Notes: a model not told the origin generated them from the letters alone. Shown: positions 1 through 5,450, counted from the stretch's first letter. The stretch is 5,872 bases of DNA from Belnapia sp. (GCA_028291445.1 JAQGIA010000418.1:1-5872), one strand, 5' to 3'. A program made the numbers and translations.

Positions 1-770
1 GGGAGGCGGGCGATGGCCCGGGCGCGGTCGCCGCCGCAGAGGGTGCGCTGGCGATTGCCCCGACGGCCTCGCCGCTGGCCGAGCAGGCGCGATTCCTGCT
101 GGCGGCGCTTGGCGGCGGCGTGCTGCCGGCGGGGGCGGCGCCCGAGCGTGCCCCGGCCGGCTACGTGCGGGATCTGTTCGATCAATTCGCCCCGCGCTTC
201 GAGGCGGAGCTGGTCGGCGCGCTGGACTACCGCACCCCGGCGCTGCTCGCGGCGCTGCTGGCCGAGGCGGGGGTGGCGCCGGCCCGGGCGCTGCGGGTGC
301 TCGACCTCGGCTGCGGCACCGGCCTGTCCGGCGCGGCGCTGGCGCCCTATGCGCGGCGGCTGGAAGGGCTCGACCTCTCGCCCCGGATGCTGGCCGAGGC
401 GCGCCGGCGCGGGATCTACGACGCGCTGCACGAGGCGGACCTGCTGGATTGGCTGCCGGCCCAGCCGCCCGGGCAATACGACCTGGTGGCGGCGGCCGAT
501 GTGCTGAATTACCTCGGCGCGCTGGGGCCGGCGCTGGCCGCCATGGCCGCCGCCCTGGCGCCGGGCGGGCTCGCCGCCTTCTCGGTGGAAGCGGCGGCGG
601 GGGCGCCCTTCGCGCTCGGCGAGAGCCTGCGCTTCCGGCACGACCCGGACCGGGTGGTGGCGGATGCGGCGGCGGCGGGGTTTTCGCCAATCGCCCGGCA
701 GGCGGCGGGCCTGCGGCTGGAGCGGGGCAAGCCGGTGGCGGGGGCGCTGTTCGTGTTCCGGCGCGGCTGA
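1..770 (+). CDS. SAM-dependent methyltransferase, probably the C-terminal part of a TPR-methyltransferase (5' partial)
   Basis: The reading frame is open from base 3 to the TGA at 768-770, giving 255 visible residues, and runs off the left edge. A GTG at 120 is a possible internal start. It is unlikely to be the real one, because residues 24-53 upstream (an alanine-rich helix containing ARFLLAAL) look like the linker that precedes this domain in TPR-containing methyltransferases (COG4976-like). The family signature YVRDLFDQFAPRFE lies at visible residues 54-67. The class I Rossmann motif I VLDLGCGTG is at 99-107. An acidic residue at the end of strand 2 (GLDLS, D124) should bind the SAM ribose, ADLLDWL at 145-151 supplies the adenine-side acidic position, and YDLVAAADVLNYLG at 159-172 is the motif IV region. 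The C-terminal strand pair ends at FVFRRG. The fold and SAM binding are well supported. The methyl acceptor is unknown, and the N-terminal TPR part is inferred because it lies outside the window. It converges on the aldolase gene with a 4-bp gap. Confidence 0.88.
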   Translation, partial: EAGDGPGAVAAAEGALAIAPTASPLAEQARFLLAALGGGVLPAGAAPERAPAGYVRDLFDQFAPRFEAELVGALDYRTPALLAALLAEAGVAPARALRVLDLGCGTGLSGAALAPYARRLEGLDLSPRMLAEARRRGIYDALHEADLLDWLPAQPPGQYDLVAAADVLNYLGALGPALAAMAAALAPGGLAAFSVEAAAGAPFALGESLRFRHDPDRVVADAAAAGFSPIARQAAGLRLERGKPVAGALFVFRRG

Positions 771-780
771 CGCGTCAGCC
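765..780. repeat. 16-bp perfect palindrome holding both convergent stop codons
   Basis: GGCTGACGCGTCAGCC is fully self-complementary, with its centre between 772 and 773. The TGA of the methyltransferase gene (768-770) and the TGA of the aldolase gene on the opposite strand (775-777) occupy symmetric positions in it. A bidirectional transcription end or pause is possible, but neither strand has a T-tract after it, so a classical intrinsic terminator is not supported. Confidence 0.6.
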
Positions 781-1464
781 CGCTTCGATCACCCGCGCCT
801 CCGCCATGAGGCGCTTCAGCTTGTCGTTGCCGGTGGCGCCGGCCTCGACCGCGGCGATCGTCCTGGCCTCGGCGGCGCGGACCGCCTCCAGCGCGGTGAG
901 CACCGCCTCGGCGCGGTCCAGCGGCACCACCACCACGCCATCGGCGTCGCCGACGATGATATCGCCGGATGTCACCGCGAGGCCGCCGCAGACGATCGGG
1001 GCGCCGACCACCCCCGACCCATTGCCGGCGGGGGAGGTGGGGACGATGCCGGCGGCGAAGACCGGCATGCCGACGGCGAGGATGCCGGCCTTGTCGCGGG
1101 CCAGCCCCTCGGTGACGAAGGCGGCGATCCCGATGTTCTTCATCATGCCGGCGACGATGTCGCCGAAGACCGCGGCGCCGCGATAGCTGTCGTTCGCCAC
1201 CACCACCACGTCGCCCGGCTTGGCCTCGCCCATCGCGCCATAGACGCCGACGATATCGGCGGGATAGGCGAAGACGGTCAGCGCCGGGCCGACGAAGGCG
1301 GCGCAGCCGGGATCGAGCGGCTTGATCTGCCAGTCCATGGCGCCGCGTCCCTCCATGGCATCGACCAGATGCGAGGTCTGGGCACCGCGGAAGCGTTCCA
1401 GCAGGGCGGCGGACGGCCGGCGATGGCCGCGGTGGATGGTCAGCAGCGGCGGATTGTCGAGCAT
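775..1464 (-). CDS. RraA-family protein, HMG/CHA-type (class II) pyruvate aldolase-like
   Basis: The protein has 229 residues, normal for the RraA/4-hydroxy-4-methyl-2-oxoglutarate aldolase family. Family members of the HMG/CHA type cleave 4-hydroxy-2-oxo acids to pyruvate plus pyruvate or oxaloacetate in the cytoplasm, using a divalent metal. The D-x20-R-D signature of that group is exact: D102, then 20 residues, then R123-D124 in GLARDKAGI. GDADGVVVVP at 173-182 is the other hallmark block, and PGDVVVVAND at 83-92 is the conserved strand before the active site. These residues speak for a catalytic aldolase rather than an E. coli RraA-type RNase E inhibitor. The ATG at 1464 is chosen because the minus strand carries GAGGGG at 1479-1474, 9 nt upstream. 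An upstream TTG at 1545 would add an arginine- and proline-rich extension unlike the family. It is the last gene of a likely SDR, unknown, aldolase transcript, 94 nt after the preceding stop. The true substrate cannot be read from sequence. Confidence 0.9.
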   Translation of the reverse strand: MLDNPPLLTIHRGHRRPSAALLERFRGAQTSHLVDAMEGRGAMDWQIKPLDPGCAAFVGPALTVFAYPADIVGVYGAMGEAKPGDVVVVANDSYRGAAVFGDIVAGMMKNIGIAAFVTEGLARDKAGILAVGMPVFAAGIVPTSPAGNGSGVVGAPIVCGGLAVTSGDIIVGDADGVVVVPLDRAEAVLTALEAVRAAEARTIAAVEAGATGNDKLKRLMAEARVIEAG

Positions 1465-1513
1465 GGCGCGGTTCCCCTCGGGCCTTGGGGTCAGCTTCGC
1501 CCACCGGCGCCGT

Positions 1514-1551
1514 GGCGGCAACCGCCCAGAGAATGAAGGCGGCAACCGCCC
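1514..1551 (-). repeat. Two identical 14-bp mini-hairpin repeats upstream of the aldolase gene
   Basis: GGCGGCAACCGCCC occurs twice, at 1514-1527 and 1538-1551, with a 24-bp period. Each copy contains a perfect 5-bp dyad (GGCGG/CCGCC) around a 3-nt loop. They lie in the 94-bp gap between the stop of the unknown gene (1559) and the aldolase start (1464). On the transcribed minus strand the first hairpin is followed by the pyrimidine-rich TTCATTCTCT. They may be paired operator half-sites or intercistronic RNA hairpins; the sequence alone does not decide. Confidence 0.5.
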
Positions 1552-1558
1552 GGCTGCG

Positions 1559-1903
1559 CTACAGCCGCTGGCGGCGCTCGCCGCCGCCGGGGCGGGCGTG
1601 GTCCCAGAGCTTCTCCGAATTGACCTGGTGCGGCAGGATCGTCACCTCCCCCTTGGCGGTGCAGGGCTTCACCCGCCGGGCCGGGATGTCCGAGAGCATG
1701 GCCAGCGGCGCTCCCCTGGGCACCGAATAACCCGCGACGACGATGGTCAGCATGCCGGCGGCATCGACCGATTTCACCTTGCCCCAATCGCCGAAGCGGC
1801 CCTGGCCCAGCGCGCCGGCCTCCTGCGCCACCAGCATCACCATGTCGCCGGGGTCGTAGCCGGCCACGAAAGCCTCCCCATTGGGGCTGTATCCGAGTTT
1901 CAT
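1559..1903 (-). CDS. Small conserved-looking protein of unknown function (114 aa)
   Basis: I do not recognise this protein. The ATG at 1903 is preferred over an upstream GTG at 1936 because GGGAA lies 7 nt upstream (minus strand, 1915-1911) and the GTG would add a charged, Arg-rich stretch. There is no signal peptide or membrane segment. The body appears beta-rich: short hydrophobic strands alternate with Gly/Asp turns (DPGDMVMLVAQ at 17-27, WGKVKSVDAAGMLTIVVAGY at 40-59, GEVTILPHQV at 85-94). That pattern resembles small SH3-like or KOW-like barrels, but this is inference only. The C-terminus is a basic, disordered-looking tail (ARPGGGERRQRL). It sits 70 nt after the SDR stop and 94 nt before the aldolase start on the same strand, so it is probably co-transcribed. 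Its codon use matches its neighbours, which supports a real gene rather than a chance ORF. A role as a small accessory or binding protein is possible but unproved. Confidence 0.68.
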   Translation of the reverse strand: MKLGYSPNGEAFVAGYDPGDMVMLVAQEAGALGQGRFGDWGKVKSVDAAGMLTIVVAGYSVPRGAPLAMLSDIPARRVKPCTAKGEVTILPHQVNSEKLWDHARPGGGERRQRL

Positions 1904-1973
1904 CTGCCTGTTCCCATCGCGCCGCCGGCTGCACACAAGGTCGCAGTCTGGCGCCGCGCTGGTTAGCGAACCG

Positions 1974-2693
1974 TCATTCCGCGTAGCTCATCTTGCGGGT
2001 CATGCCACCATCGGTGACGAATTCCGCGCCGGTGACGAAGCCGGCCTCCGGCCCGACCAGCCAGGCGACCAGCCCGGCCACATCCTCCGGCCGGCCGACC
2101 CGCCCGGCCGGGTGCTGCGCATGGTCCACCGGCCGCAAGCTCCCCGCCGCGGCCTCGCCCTTGGTGTCGATCCAGCCGGGGCTGACGCAATTGACCCGGA
2201 CCTCCGGCCCGAGGCTGACCGCCAGCGCATGGGTCAGCGCCACCAGCCCGCCCTTGCTGGCGCTGTAGCTTTCGGTATCGGCCTCCGACTGCCGGGCGCG
2301 GGTCGAGGCGATGGTGACGACGGCGCCGCGCGCGGCGCGCAGCAGGGGTTCCGCCGCGCGCACCAGCAGGAAGGTGGCGGTGAGGTTGGCGCCGAGCACC
2401 GCCTGCCATTCGGCCAGGCTCAGCGCGGCGAGCGGCTTGCGGATCATGAAGCCGGCGTTCGAGACCAGCGCATCGAGCCGGCCCTCCTCGGCGGCGATGC
2501 CCTGGATCAATTGCGCGACGGCGGCCTCGTCCGCGACGTCGCAGGCGATGCCGCGGGCGGCCAAGGCGGGGCTGGCCAAGTCGCGGTCGGCGACGACCAC
2601 CCGCCAGCCGTCGCCGGCCAGCCTGGCCGCCACCGCCCGGCCGATCCCCCGCGCCCCGCCGGTCACCAGGGCCACCCGTCGTTCATCGCGCAT
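1974..2693 (-). CDS. Short-chain dehydrogenase/reductase (classical SDR)
   Basis: The protein has 239 residues, typical of a classical NAD(P)-dependent SDR oxidoreductase with a single Rossmann domain in the cytoplasm. The cofactor loop TGGARGIG is at 11-18. D36 after the second strand (VVVADRD) suggests a preference for NAD(H) over NADP(H). CDV at 51-53 is the adenine-binding aspartate motif. SNAG at 78-81 replaces the usual NNAG. N103 (GANLTATF), S130 (TIAST) and Y143-x3-K147 (YSASK) complete the catalytic tetrad. SPGWIDT at 171-177 and TDGG at 227-230 are family landmarks near the substrate lid and C-terminus. The substrate is not predictable, but oxidation of a hydroxy acid or hydroxyl intermediate, or the reverse, is the usual role. 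The start at 2693 is fixed by a full AGGAGG 7 nt upstream. It is first in a likely operon with the unknown protein and the aldolase, and divergent from the OYE gene. Confidence 0.94.
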   Translation of the reverse strand: MRDERRVALVTGGARGIGRAVAARLAGDGWRVVVADRDLASPALAARGIACDVADEAAVAQLIQGIAAEEGRLDALVSNAGFMIRKPLAALSLAEWQAVLGANLTATFLLVRAAEPLLRAARGAVVTIASTRARQSEADTESYSASKGGLVALTHALAVSLGPEVRVNCVSPGWIDTKGEAAAGSLRPVDHAQHPAGRVGRPEDVAGLVAWLVGPEAGFVTGAEFVTDGGMTRKMSYAE

Positions 2694-2815
2694 GCGGTTG
2701 CCTCCTGTTGTCGTCGCATCCTGTCGCCGCAGCGGGACGCGCCGCCGGTGCCGCTGGTTCCCAAAGCGGCGGCGGCCTGTAGCATGGCCCGCAAGAGACC
2801 GAAGGGAGCCTGCCC
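2694..2815. promoter_or_regulatory. Divergent control region between the SDR and OYE genes
   Basis: This 122-bp gap must hold the start signals of both divergent genes. For the OYE gene, TAGCAT at 2780-2785 with TTCCCA at 2758-2763 (16-bp spacing) is a weak sigma-70-like pair, with AAGGGAG (2802-2808) as ribosome site 7 nt before the ATG. A dyad with arms 2750-2755 and 2765-2770 (GCCGCT/AGCGGC), plus outer arms 2741-2746 and 2771-2776 (GCCGCC/GGCGGC), overlaps the candidate -35 box and could be an operator. No convincing promoter could be placed for the SDR side. No regulator gene is in the window. Region identity is solid; the individual boxes are guesses. Confidence 0.5.
2701..2706 (-). promoter_or_regulatory. 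Shine-Dalgarno site that fixes the SDR start
   Basis: The minus strand reads AGGAGG here, 7 nt before the ATG at 2693-2691. This rules out the far-upstream in-frame start at 2828, which would overlap the divergent OYE gene and put 45 non-family residues ahead of the Rossmann fold. Confidence 0.85.
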
Positions 2816-3985
2816 ATGGCCGCGCCATTGCTGTTCACCCCCATGACCATCCGAGGGGTAACCCTGAAGAACCGCGCCGTGGTGGCGCCGATGCACCAAT
2901 ATGCCGCGCTGCGCGGCTTCGCCACCGACTGGCACCTGATGAACGCCGGGCGCTACGCCGCCGGCGGGGCGGGCCTCGTCATCATGGAGAGCACTAAGGT
3001 GGAGCGGCGCGGCGCCGGCACCATGGGCGACCTCGGGCTATGGGATGATGCGCATATCCCGGGGCTGGCGCGCTGCGTCGCCTTCATCAAGACGCATGGC
3101 TCGGTCGCGGGCATCCAGCTCGGCCATTCCGGGCGGAAGGCACGGCGGTTCCGCCCCTGGGAAGGCGGCCGGCCGCTGGTCCGCACCGCGGCGGTGGAAG
3201 CCGAGGCCGGTCCCTGGGAAGAGTGGGAGCTGGTGGCGCCCTCGGCGGTCAACAGCCCGGACAGCGACCCGGTGCCGCGCGGGCTGACGCGGGCGGAGGT
3301 GCAGACGCTGGTCGGGACTTGGGCCGCGGCGGCGGCGCGGGCCGACCGGGCCGGGTTCGAGGTGCTCGAGATCCATGGCGCGCACGGCTACCTGATCCAC
3401 CAATTCCTCTCGCCCTTCAGCAACCTGCGGAACGACGACTACGGCGGGTCCGAGCTGAACCGGATGCGCTTCTGCCTCGAGATCGTCGAGGCGGTGCGGG
3501 CGGTCTGGCCGGCGCATAAGCCGCTGTTCCTGCGGCTGTCGGTGGATGACGACGCGGGCTGGGACCCGGATGCCTCGTCGCGCCTGGCGGCACTTGTGAA
3601 GCCGAAGGGGGTGGATGTGATCGATTGCTCCTCGGGCGGGATGCGCGGCGCGCCGGTGGTGAGCGCCGGGCCGATCACCTATGGCTACCAGGTGCCCTAT
3701 GCGACGAAGATCCGCCGCGAGGCCGATATCCTGACCATGGCGGTCGGGCTGATCGTACATGCCGACCAGGCAGAGGGTATCCTGCAGCGCGGCGAGGCGG
3801 ATCTGATCGCCCTGGCGCGGGAGCTTCTGTACAACCCGAATTGGCCGATGGATGCGGCGCAGAAGCTGGGGGTCGACCCGGAATTCGCCCTGGTCCCGCC
3901 GCCCCAGGCCTATTGGCTGGAAAAACGGGCACGGCAGGTGAAGGACATGGTGCCGAGCACCTATCGCGAGACGCTGGGGGCCTGA
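2816..3985 (+). CDS. NADH:flavin oxidoreductase, Old Yellow Enzyme family (YqjM/XenA-like)
   Basis: The 389-residue FMN TIM barrel is expected to reduce activated C=C bonds, or oxidise related substrates, with NAD(P)H in the cytoplasm. Visible landmarks are: TLKNRAVVAPMHQYA at 16-30 (first strand and flavin contact), AGRYAAGGAGLVIMES at 44-59, IQLGHSGRKA at 100-109 (flavin-binding Gln and the GRKA mark of the YqjM/XenA branch), IHGAHGYLIHQFLSP at 186-200 with the substrate-anion pair H187/H190 and Y192, SNLRNDDYGGS at 202-212, GYQVPYATKIRREADI at 290-305 and ARELLYNPNW at 334-343 with the FMN phosphate-binding Arg. The position of the redox-modulating Cys (C26 in YqjM) is H27 here. The C-terminus also departs from the usual PxQYxRxW ending, with PPPQAYWLEKRARQ instead, so the neighbour-subunit arginine finger may differ. 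The start at 2816 has AAGGGAG 7 nt upstream. It is divergent from the SDR gene. There is no second (FeS/Rossmann) domain, so it is not a 2,4-dienoyl-CoA reductase. Confidence 0.93.
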   Translation: MAAPLLFTPMTIRGVTLKNRAVVAPMHQYAALRGFATDWHLMNAGRYAAGGAGLVIMESTKVERRGAGTMGDLGLWDDAHIPGLARCVAFIKTHGSVAGIQLGHSGRKARRFRPWEGGRPLVRTAAVEAEAGPWEEWELVAPSAVNSPDSDPVPRGLTRAEVQTLVGTWAAAAARADRAGFEVLEIHGAHGYLIHQFLSPFSNLRNDDYGGSELNRMRFCLEIVEAVRAVWPAHKPLFLRLSVDDDAGWDPDASSRLAALVKPKGVDVIDCSSGGMRGAPVVSAGPITYGYQVPYATKIRREADILTMAVGLIVHADQAEGILQRGEADLIALARELLYNPNWPMDAAQKLGVDPEFALVPPPQAYWLEKRARQVKDMVPSTYRETLGA

Positions 3986-4004
3986 CCTGGAGCATGATCG
4001 CTTG

Positions 4005-4034
4005 CGGTGAGATCACCGGAACGCGTGAATCGCG
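4005..4034 (+). repeat. Pair of short inverted repeats after the OYE gene
   Basis: CGGTGA (4005-4010) and TCACCG (4013-4018) form a tight dyad, followed by CGCG (4022-4025) and CGCG (4031-4034) around TGAAT. The segment around it starts with an AGCATGATC-type sequence at 3991-3999 and ends in an A/T-rich run. This has the look of the short dispersed intergenic palindromes of alphaproteobacteria, although only one copy is present here. It may help end OYE transcription, but no T-tract follows on the plus strand. Confidence 0.35.
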
Positions 4035-4035
4035 C

Positions 4036-4103
4036 AATAAAACAAAGCCTGAACCATGGGAGGCGCTTCCGTCGGCGCCGCTCATGGTCCGACGCCGGTT
4101 CAG
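4036..4103 (-). terminator. Candidate intrinsic terminator of the small membrane-protein gene
   Basis: Read on the minus strand, an outer stem pairs CTGAACC/GGTTCAG (plus-strand arms 4049-4055 and 4097-4103). An alternative or inner stem pairs ACCATG/CATGGT (4053-4058, 4083-4088) and GGCGC/GCGCC (4062-4066, 4075-4079). Two bases after the outer stem comes TTTGTTTTATT (complement of 4036-4046), one of the most T-rich runs in the window. The arms overlap the stop codon of the gene at 4100-4357. The large loop and the mutually exclusive stems lower confidence. Confidence 0.5.
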
Positions 4104-4357
4104 CCGGAGGCTGGATCGGTGAGGGTGGCGGCGACGCCGAGGCCGAGCGCCGCGCCCTGCGCCAAGGTGGTCGGCAGGCCGCAGGCGGCCAGCGCGACGA
4201 AACCGAGAAACTGGCCGAGGAAAACCGCCGCGCCGAGGTTGAGGGCGAGGGGCTCGGGCAGCAGTGCCCGGGCGGCGGCGAGGCCGGCGACCGTGGCGGC
4301 GAGCAGCGCCAGCACCAGGAATGCCATGTGCGATGCAATCGGGTTGATGTCGGTCAT
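4100..4357 (-). CDS. Small hydrophobic membrane protein of unknown function (85 aa)
   Basis: I do not recognise this protein. It is almost wholly hydrophobic after a 10-residue polar N-terminus. One membrane helix spans about 11-30, and a second about 37-60 with small residues and LGQFLGF near its middle. A third, shorter hydrophobic stretch lies at about 64-79. There is no cleavable signal with an AxA site and no charged catalytic motif. The ribosome site is weak (GAGCATGGG just before the ATG). It follows the Bug gene on the same strand after 91 nt and is separated from it by a long hairpin, so it may be transcribed with it or alone. Proteins of the TctB type in tripartite tricarboxylate transporters are small membrane proteins too, but this is shorter and has no feature that identifies it as TctB. 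The coding call rests on the coherent membrane topology and the terminator-like structure after the stop. Confidence 0.55.
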   Translation of the reverse strand: MTDINPIASHMAFLVLALLAATVAGLAAARALLPEPLALNLGAAVFLGQFLGFVALAACGLPTTLAQGAALGLGVAATLTDPASG

Positions 4358-4373
4358 CCCATGCTCAACGCAA

Positions 4374-4436
4374 GGCTGCGGATGGGTTCCCTAGTTGGGG
4401 GTGCGTCTGTCGCTGCGGCAACCCATGCGGGCAGCC
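4374..4436 (-). repeat. Long stem-loop between the Bug gene and the membrane-protein gene
   Basis: Arms GGCTGC+ATGGGTT (4374-4379, 4382-4388) and AACCCAT+GCAGCC (4420-4426, 4431-4436) form a 13-bp stem with a small 2/4-nt internal loop and a 31-nt apical loop. It begins 12 nt after the Bug stop codon (minus strand) and ends 16 nt before the next ATG. It may end or stabilise the Bug transcript or mask translation of the downstream gene. Only a weak TTGCGTT follows, so a strong terminator is not claimed. Confidence 0.5.
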
Positions 4437-4448
4437 GATAGCCAGGTT

Positions 4449-5450
4449 TCAATCGAGCCGGATCCCCTCGGCGGCGATCAGCGCGGCCATCCGCGGCCGT
4501 TGTTCCGCCAGGAAGGCGGCCAGCGCGGCGGGGCCGCCGCCCACCGGTTCCATCCCCAGCAGGGCAAGGCGGCGGCGAATCTCAGGATCGGCGAGGCCGG
4601 CATGGGCGGCCTCGGCCAGCCGGGCGATGGCCGAGGCAGGCGTGCCGGCGGGGACGAACAAGGCCAGCCACTCGGTCATGGCGAAACCGGGGAAGCCGCT
4701 TTCGGCCACCGTCGGCACCGTGGGGAAGCCGGGCAGGCGCTGGGCGGAGGAAACCGCCAGCGCCCGCAGCCGGCCGTCCCGCACCAGCCCGGCGGCGGCC
4801 GGGACGGTGGAGAAGGTGAAGACCACCTCGCCGGAGAGCACCGCCTGCACCTGCATCGGGCTGCCGCGATAGGGGACATGGGTGGCGGCGATCCCCGGCT
4901 CCCTGGCGTTGATCTGGCGCAGCAGCGCCGCCGAGGTGAGATGCGCCGCGGCGCCGATGCCGGAGGAGGAATAGGGCGCGCCCGGCTGGCGCCGCAGCCG
5001 CTCGACCAGCCCGGCGAGGTCGGCCGGCCCATCCTCGGCGCGGACCAGCAGCATGGCCGGGGCGATGCAGAGCTGGGTCACCGGGGCGAAGCCGCCGACG
5101 TAGTCGAAGGGCAGCCCCTGCATCAGCGCCGGATTGACCACCTGGGAGGAGGCATCGCCCAGCACCGTCAGCCCATCCGCCGCCGCCTGGGCGACCGCCG
5201 CGGCGCCGATCGAGCCGGAGGCGCCGGCCCGGTTCTCGATCATCACCGGCTGGCCCAGCACCGCCTGCATCGGCGCGGCGAGCAGGCGCATCACCGCATC
5301 CGTGCTGCCGCCGGCCGGCCAGGCGACGATGATGCGGATGGGGCGGGAGGGCCAGGGGGCGGGTACTGAAGGGGCCTGCGCCATGGCGGATAGCGGCAGG
5401 GTGGCCGCGCCCATGGCCCAAAGCCCGCGTCGCCCGATGCTGCGCTGCAT
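4449..5450 (-). CDS. Bug-family (TctC-like) tripartite tricarboxylate transporter substrate-binding protein
   Basis: The protein has 333 residues, the normal size for a periplasmic Bug receptor, the extracytoplasmic binding component that captures organic acids for TctAB-type uptake or for signalling. The N-terminus is a signal peptide: basic MQRSIGRRG, a hydrophobic core, then AMA followed by QA, so cleavage after about residue 24. The RR pair is only weakly Tat-like. Family blocks are WPSRPIRIIVAWPAGGSTD at 33-51, VMIENRAGASGSIGAAAVA at 69-87, YSSSGIGAAAHL at 160-171, HVPYRGSPMQVQAVLSGEV at 191-209, GRLRALAVSSAQRLPGFPTV at 226-245 and TVAESGFPGF at 247-256. D51 and the AGASGS loop sit where these proteins contact the ligand carboxylate. 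The ATG at 5450 has AGGGGGGG at 5462-5455 upstream. No TctA or TctB gene is in the window, so this is an orphan receptor, as is common in genomes with many Bug paralogues. The ligand is unknown. Confidence 0.94.
   Translation of the reverse strand: MQRSIGRRGLWAMGAATLPLSAMAQAPSVPAPWPSRPIRIIVAWPAGGSTDAVMRLLAAPMQAVLGQPVMIENRAGASGSIGAAAVAQAAADGLTVLGDASSQVVNPALMQGLPFDYVGGFAPVTQLCIAPAMLLVRAEDGPADLAGLVERLRRQPGAPYSSSGIGAAAHLTSAALLRQINAREPGIAATHVPYRGSPMQVQAVLSGEVVFTFSTVPAAAGLVRDGRLRALAVSSAQRLPGFPTVPTVAESGFPGFAMTEWLALFVPAGTPASAIARLAEAAHAGLADPEIRRRLALLGMEPVGGGPAALAAFLAEQRPRMAALIAAEGIRLD

Noticed and set aside
120..122. GTG at 120 as the start of the methyltransferase
   Set aside because: The frame is open to the left edge, and the residues upstream resemble the usual linker before the methyltransferase domain of TPR-methyltransferases.
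1021..1095. Repeated GATGCCGGCG-like words in the aldolase gene
   Set aside because: They encode the repeated Ala-Gly-Ile and similar codons of a conserved protein region, so codon bias explains them.
775..1464. Calling the RraA-family protein a ribonuclease E regulator or menaquinone methyltransferase
   Set aside because: The intact D-x20-R-D signature points to HMG/CHA-type aldolase chemistry; the older 'MenG' name rests on a historic misannotation of this family.
509..1504. Long minus-strand ORF of 331 codons overlapping the aldolase and methyltransferase genes
   Set aside because: It is a frame shadow in very GC-rich DNA: the product is almost entirely Arg/Gly/Ala/Pro without domains, while the overlapping frames encode clear RraA and methyltransferase families.
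1465..1545. Upstream TTG start extending the aldolase by 27 residues
   Set aside because: The extension is Arg/Pro-rich, unlike the family, and crosses the tandem repeats; the ATG at 1464 has its own GAGGGG site.
1881..2846. Long plus-strand ORF of 321 codons antisense to the SDR gene
   Set aside because: Its composition is Gly/Arg/Gln/Asp-rich low complexity with no recognisable motif, and the opposite strand holds a complete SDR with all catalytic residues.
3038..3760. Minus-strand ORF of 240 codons inside the OYE gene
   Set aside because: It is an antisense shadow rich in Arg/His/Pro. The plus frame is an intact OYE TIM barrel.
2816..3985. 2,4-dienoyl-CoA reductase or trimethylamine dehydrogenase
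   Set aside because: The protein ends after the TIM barrel at 389 residues; the CxxC-type 4Fe-4S cluster and the second nucleotide-binding domain are absent.
4395..5369. Long plus-strand ORF of 324 codons antisense to the Bug gene
   Set aside because: The product is low-complexity Gly/Arg/His/Gln-rich and mirrors the codon bias of the Bug gene. It has no ribosome site and no family features.
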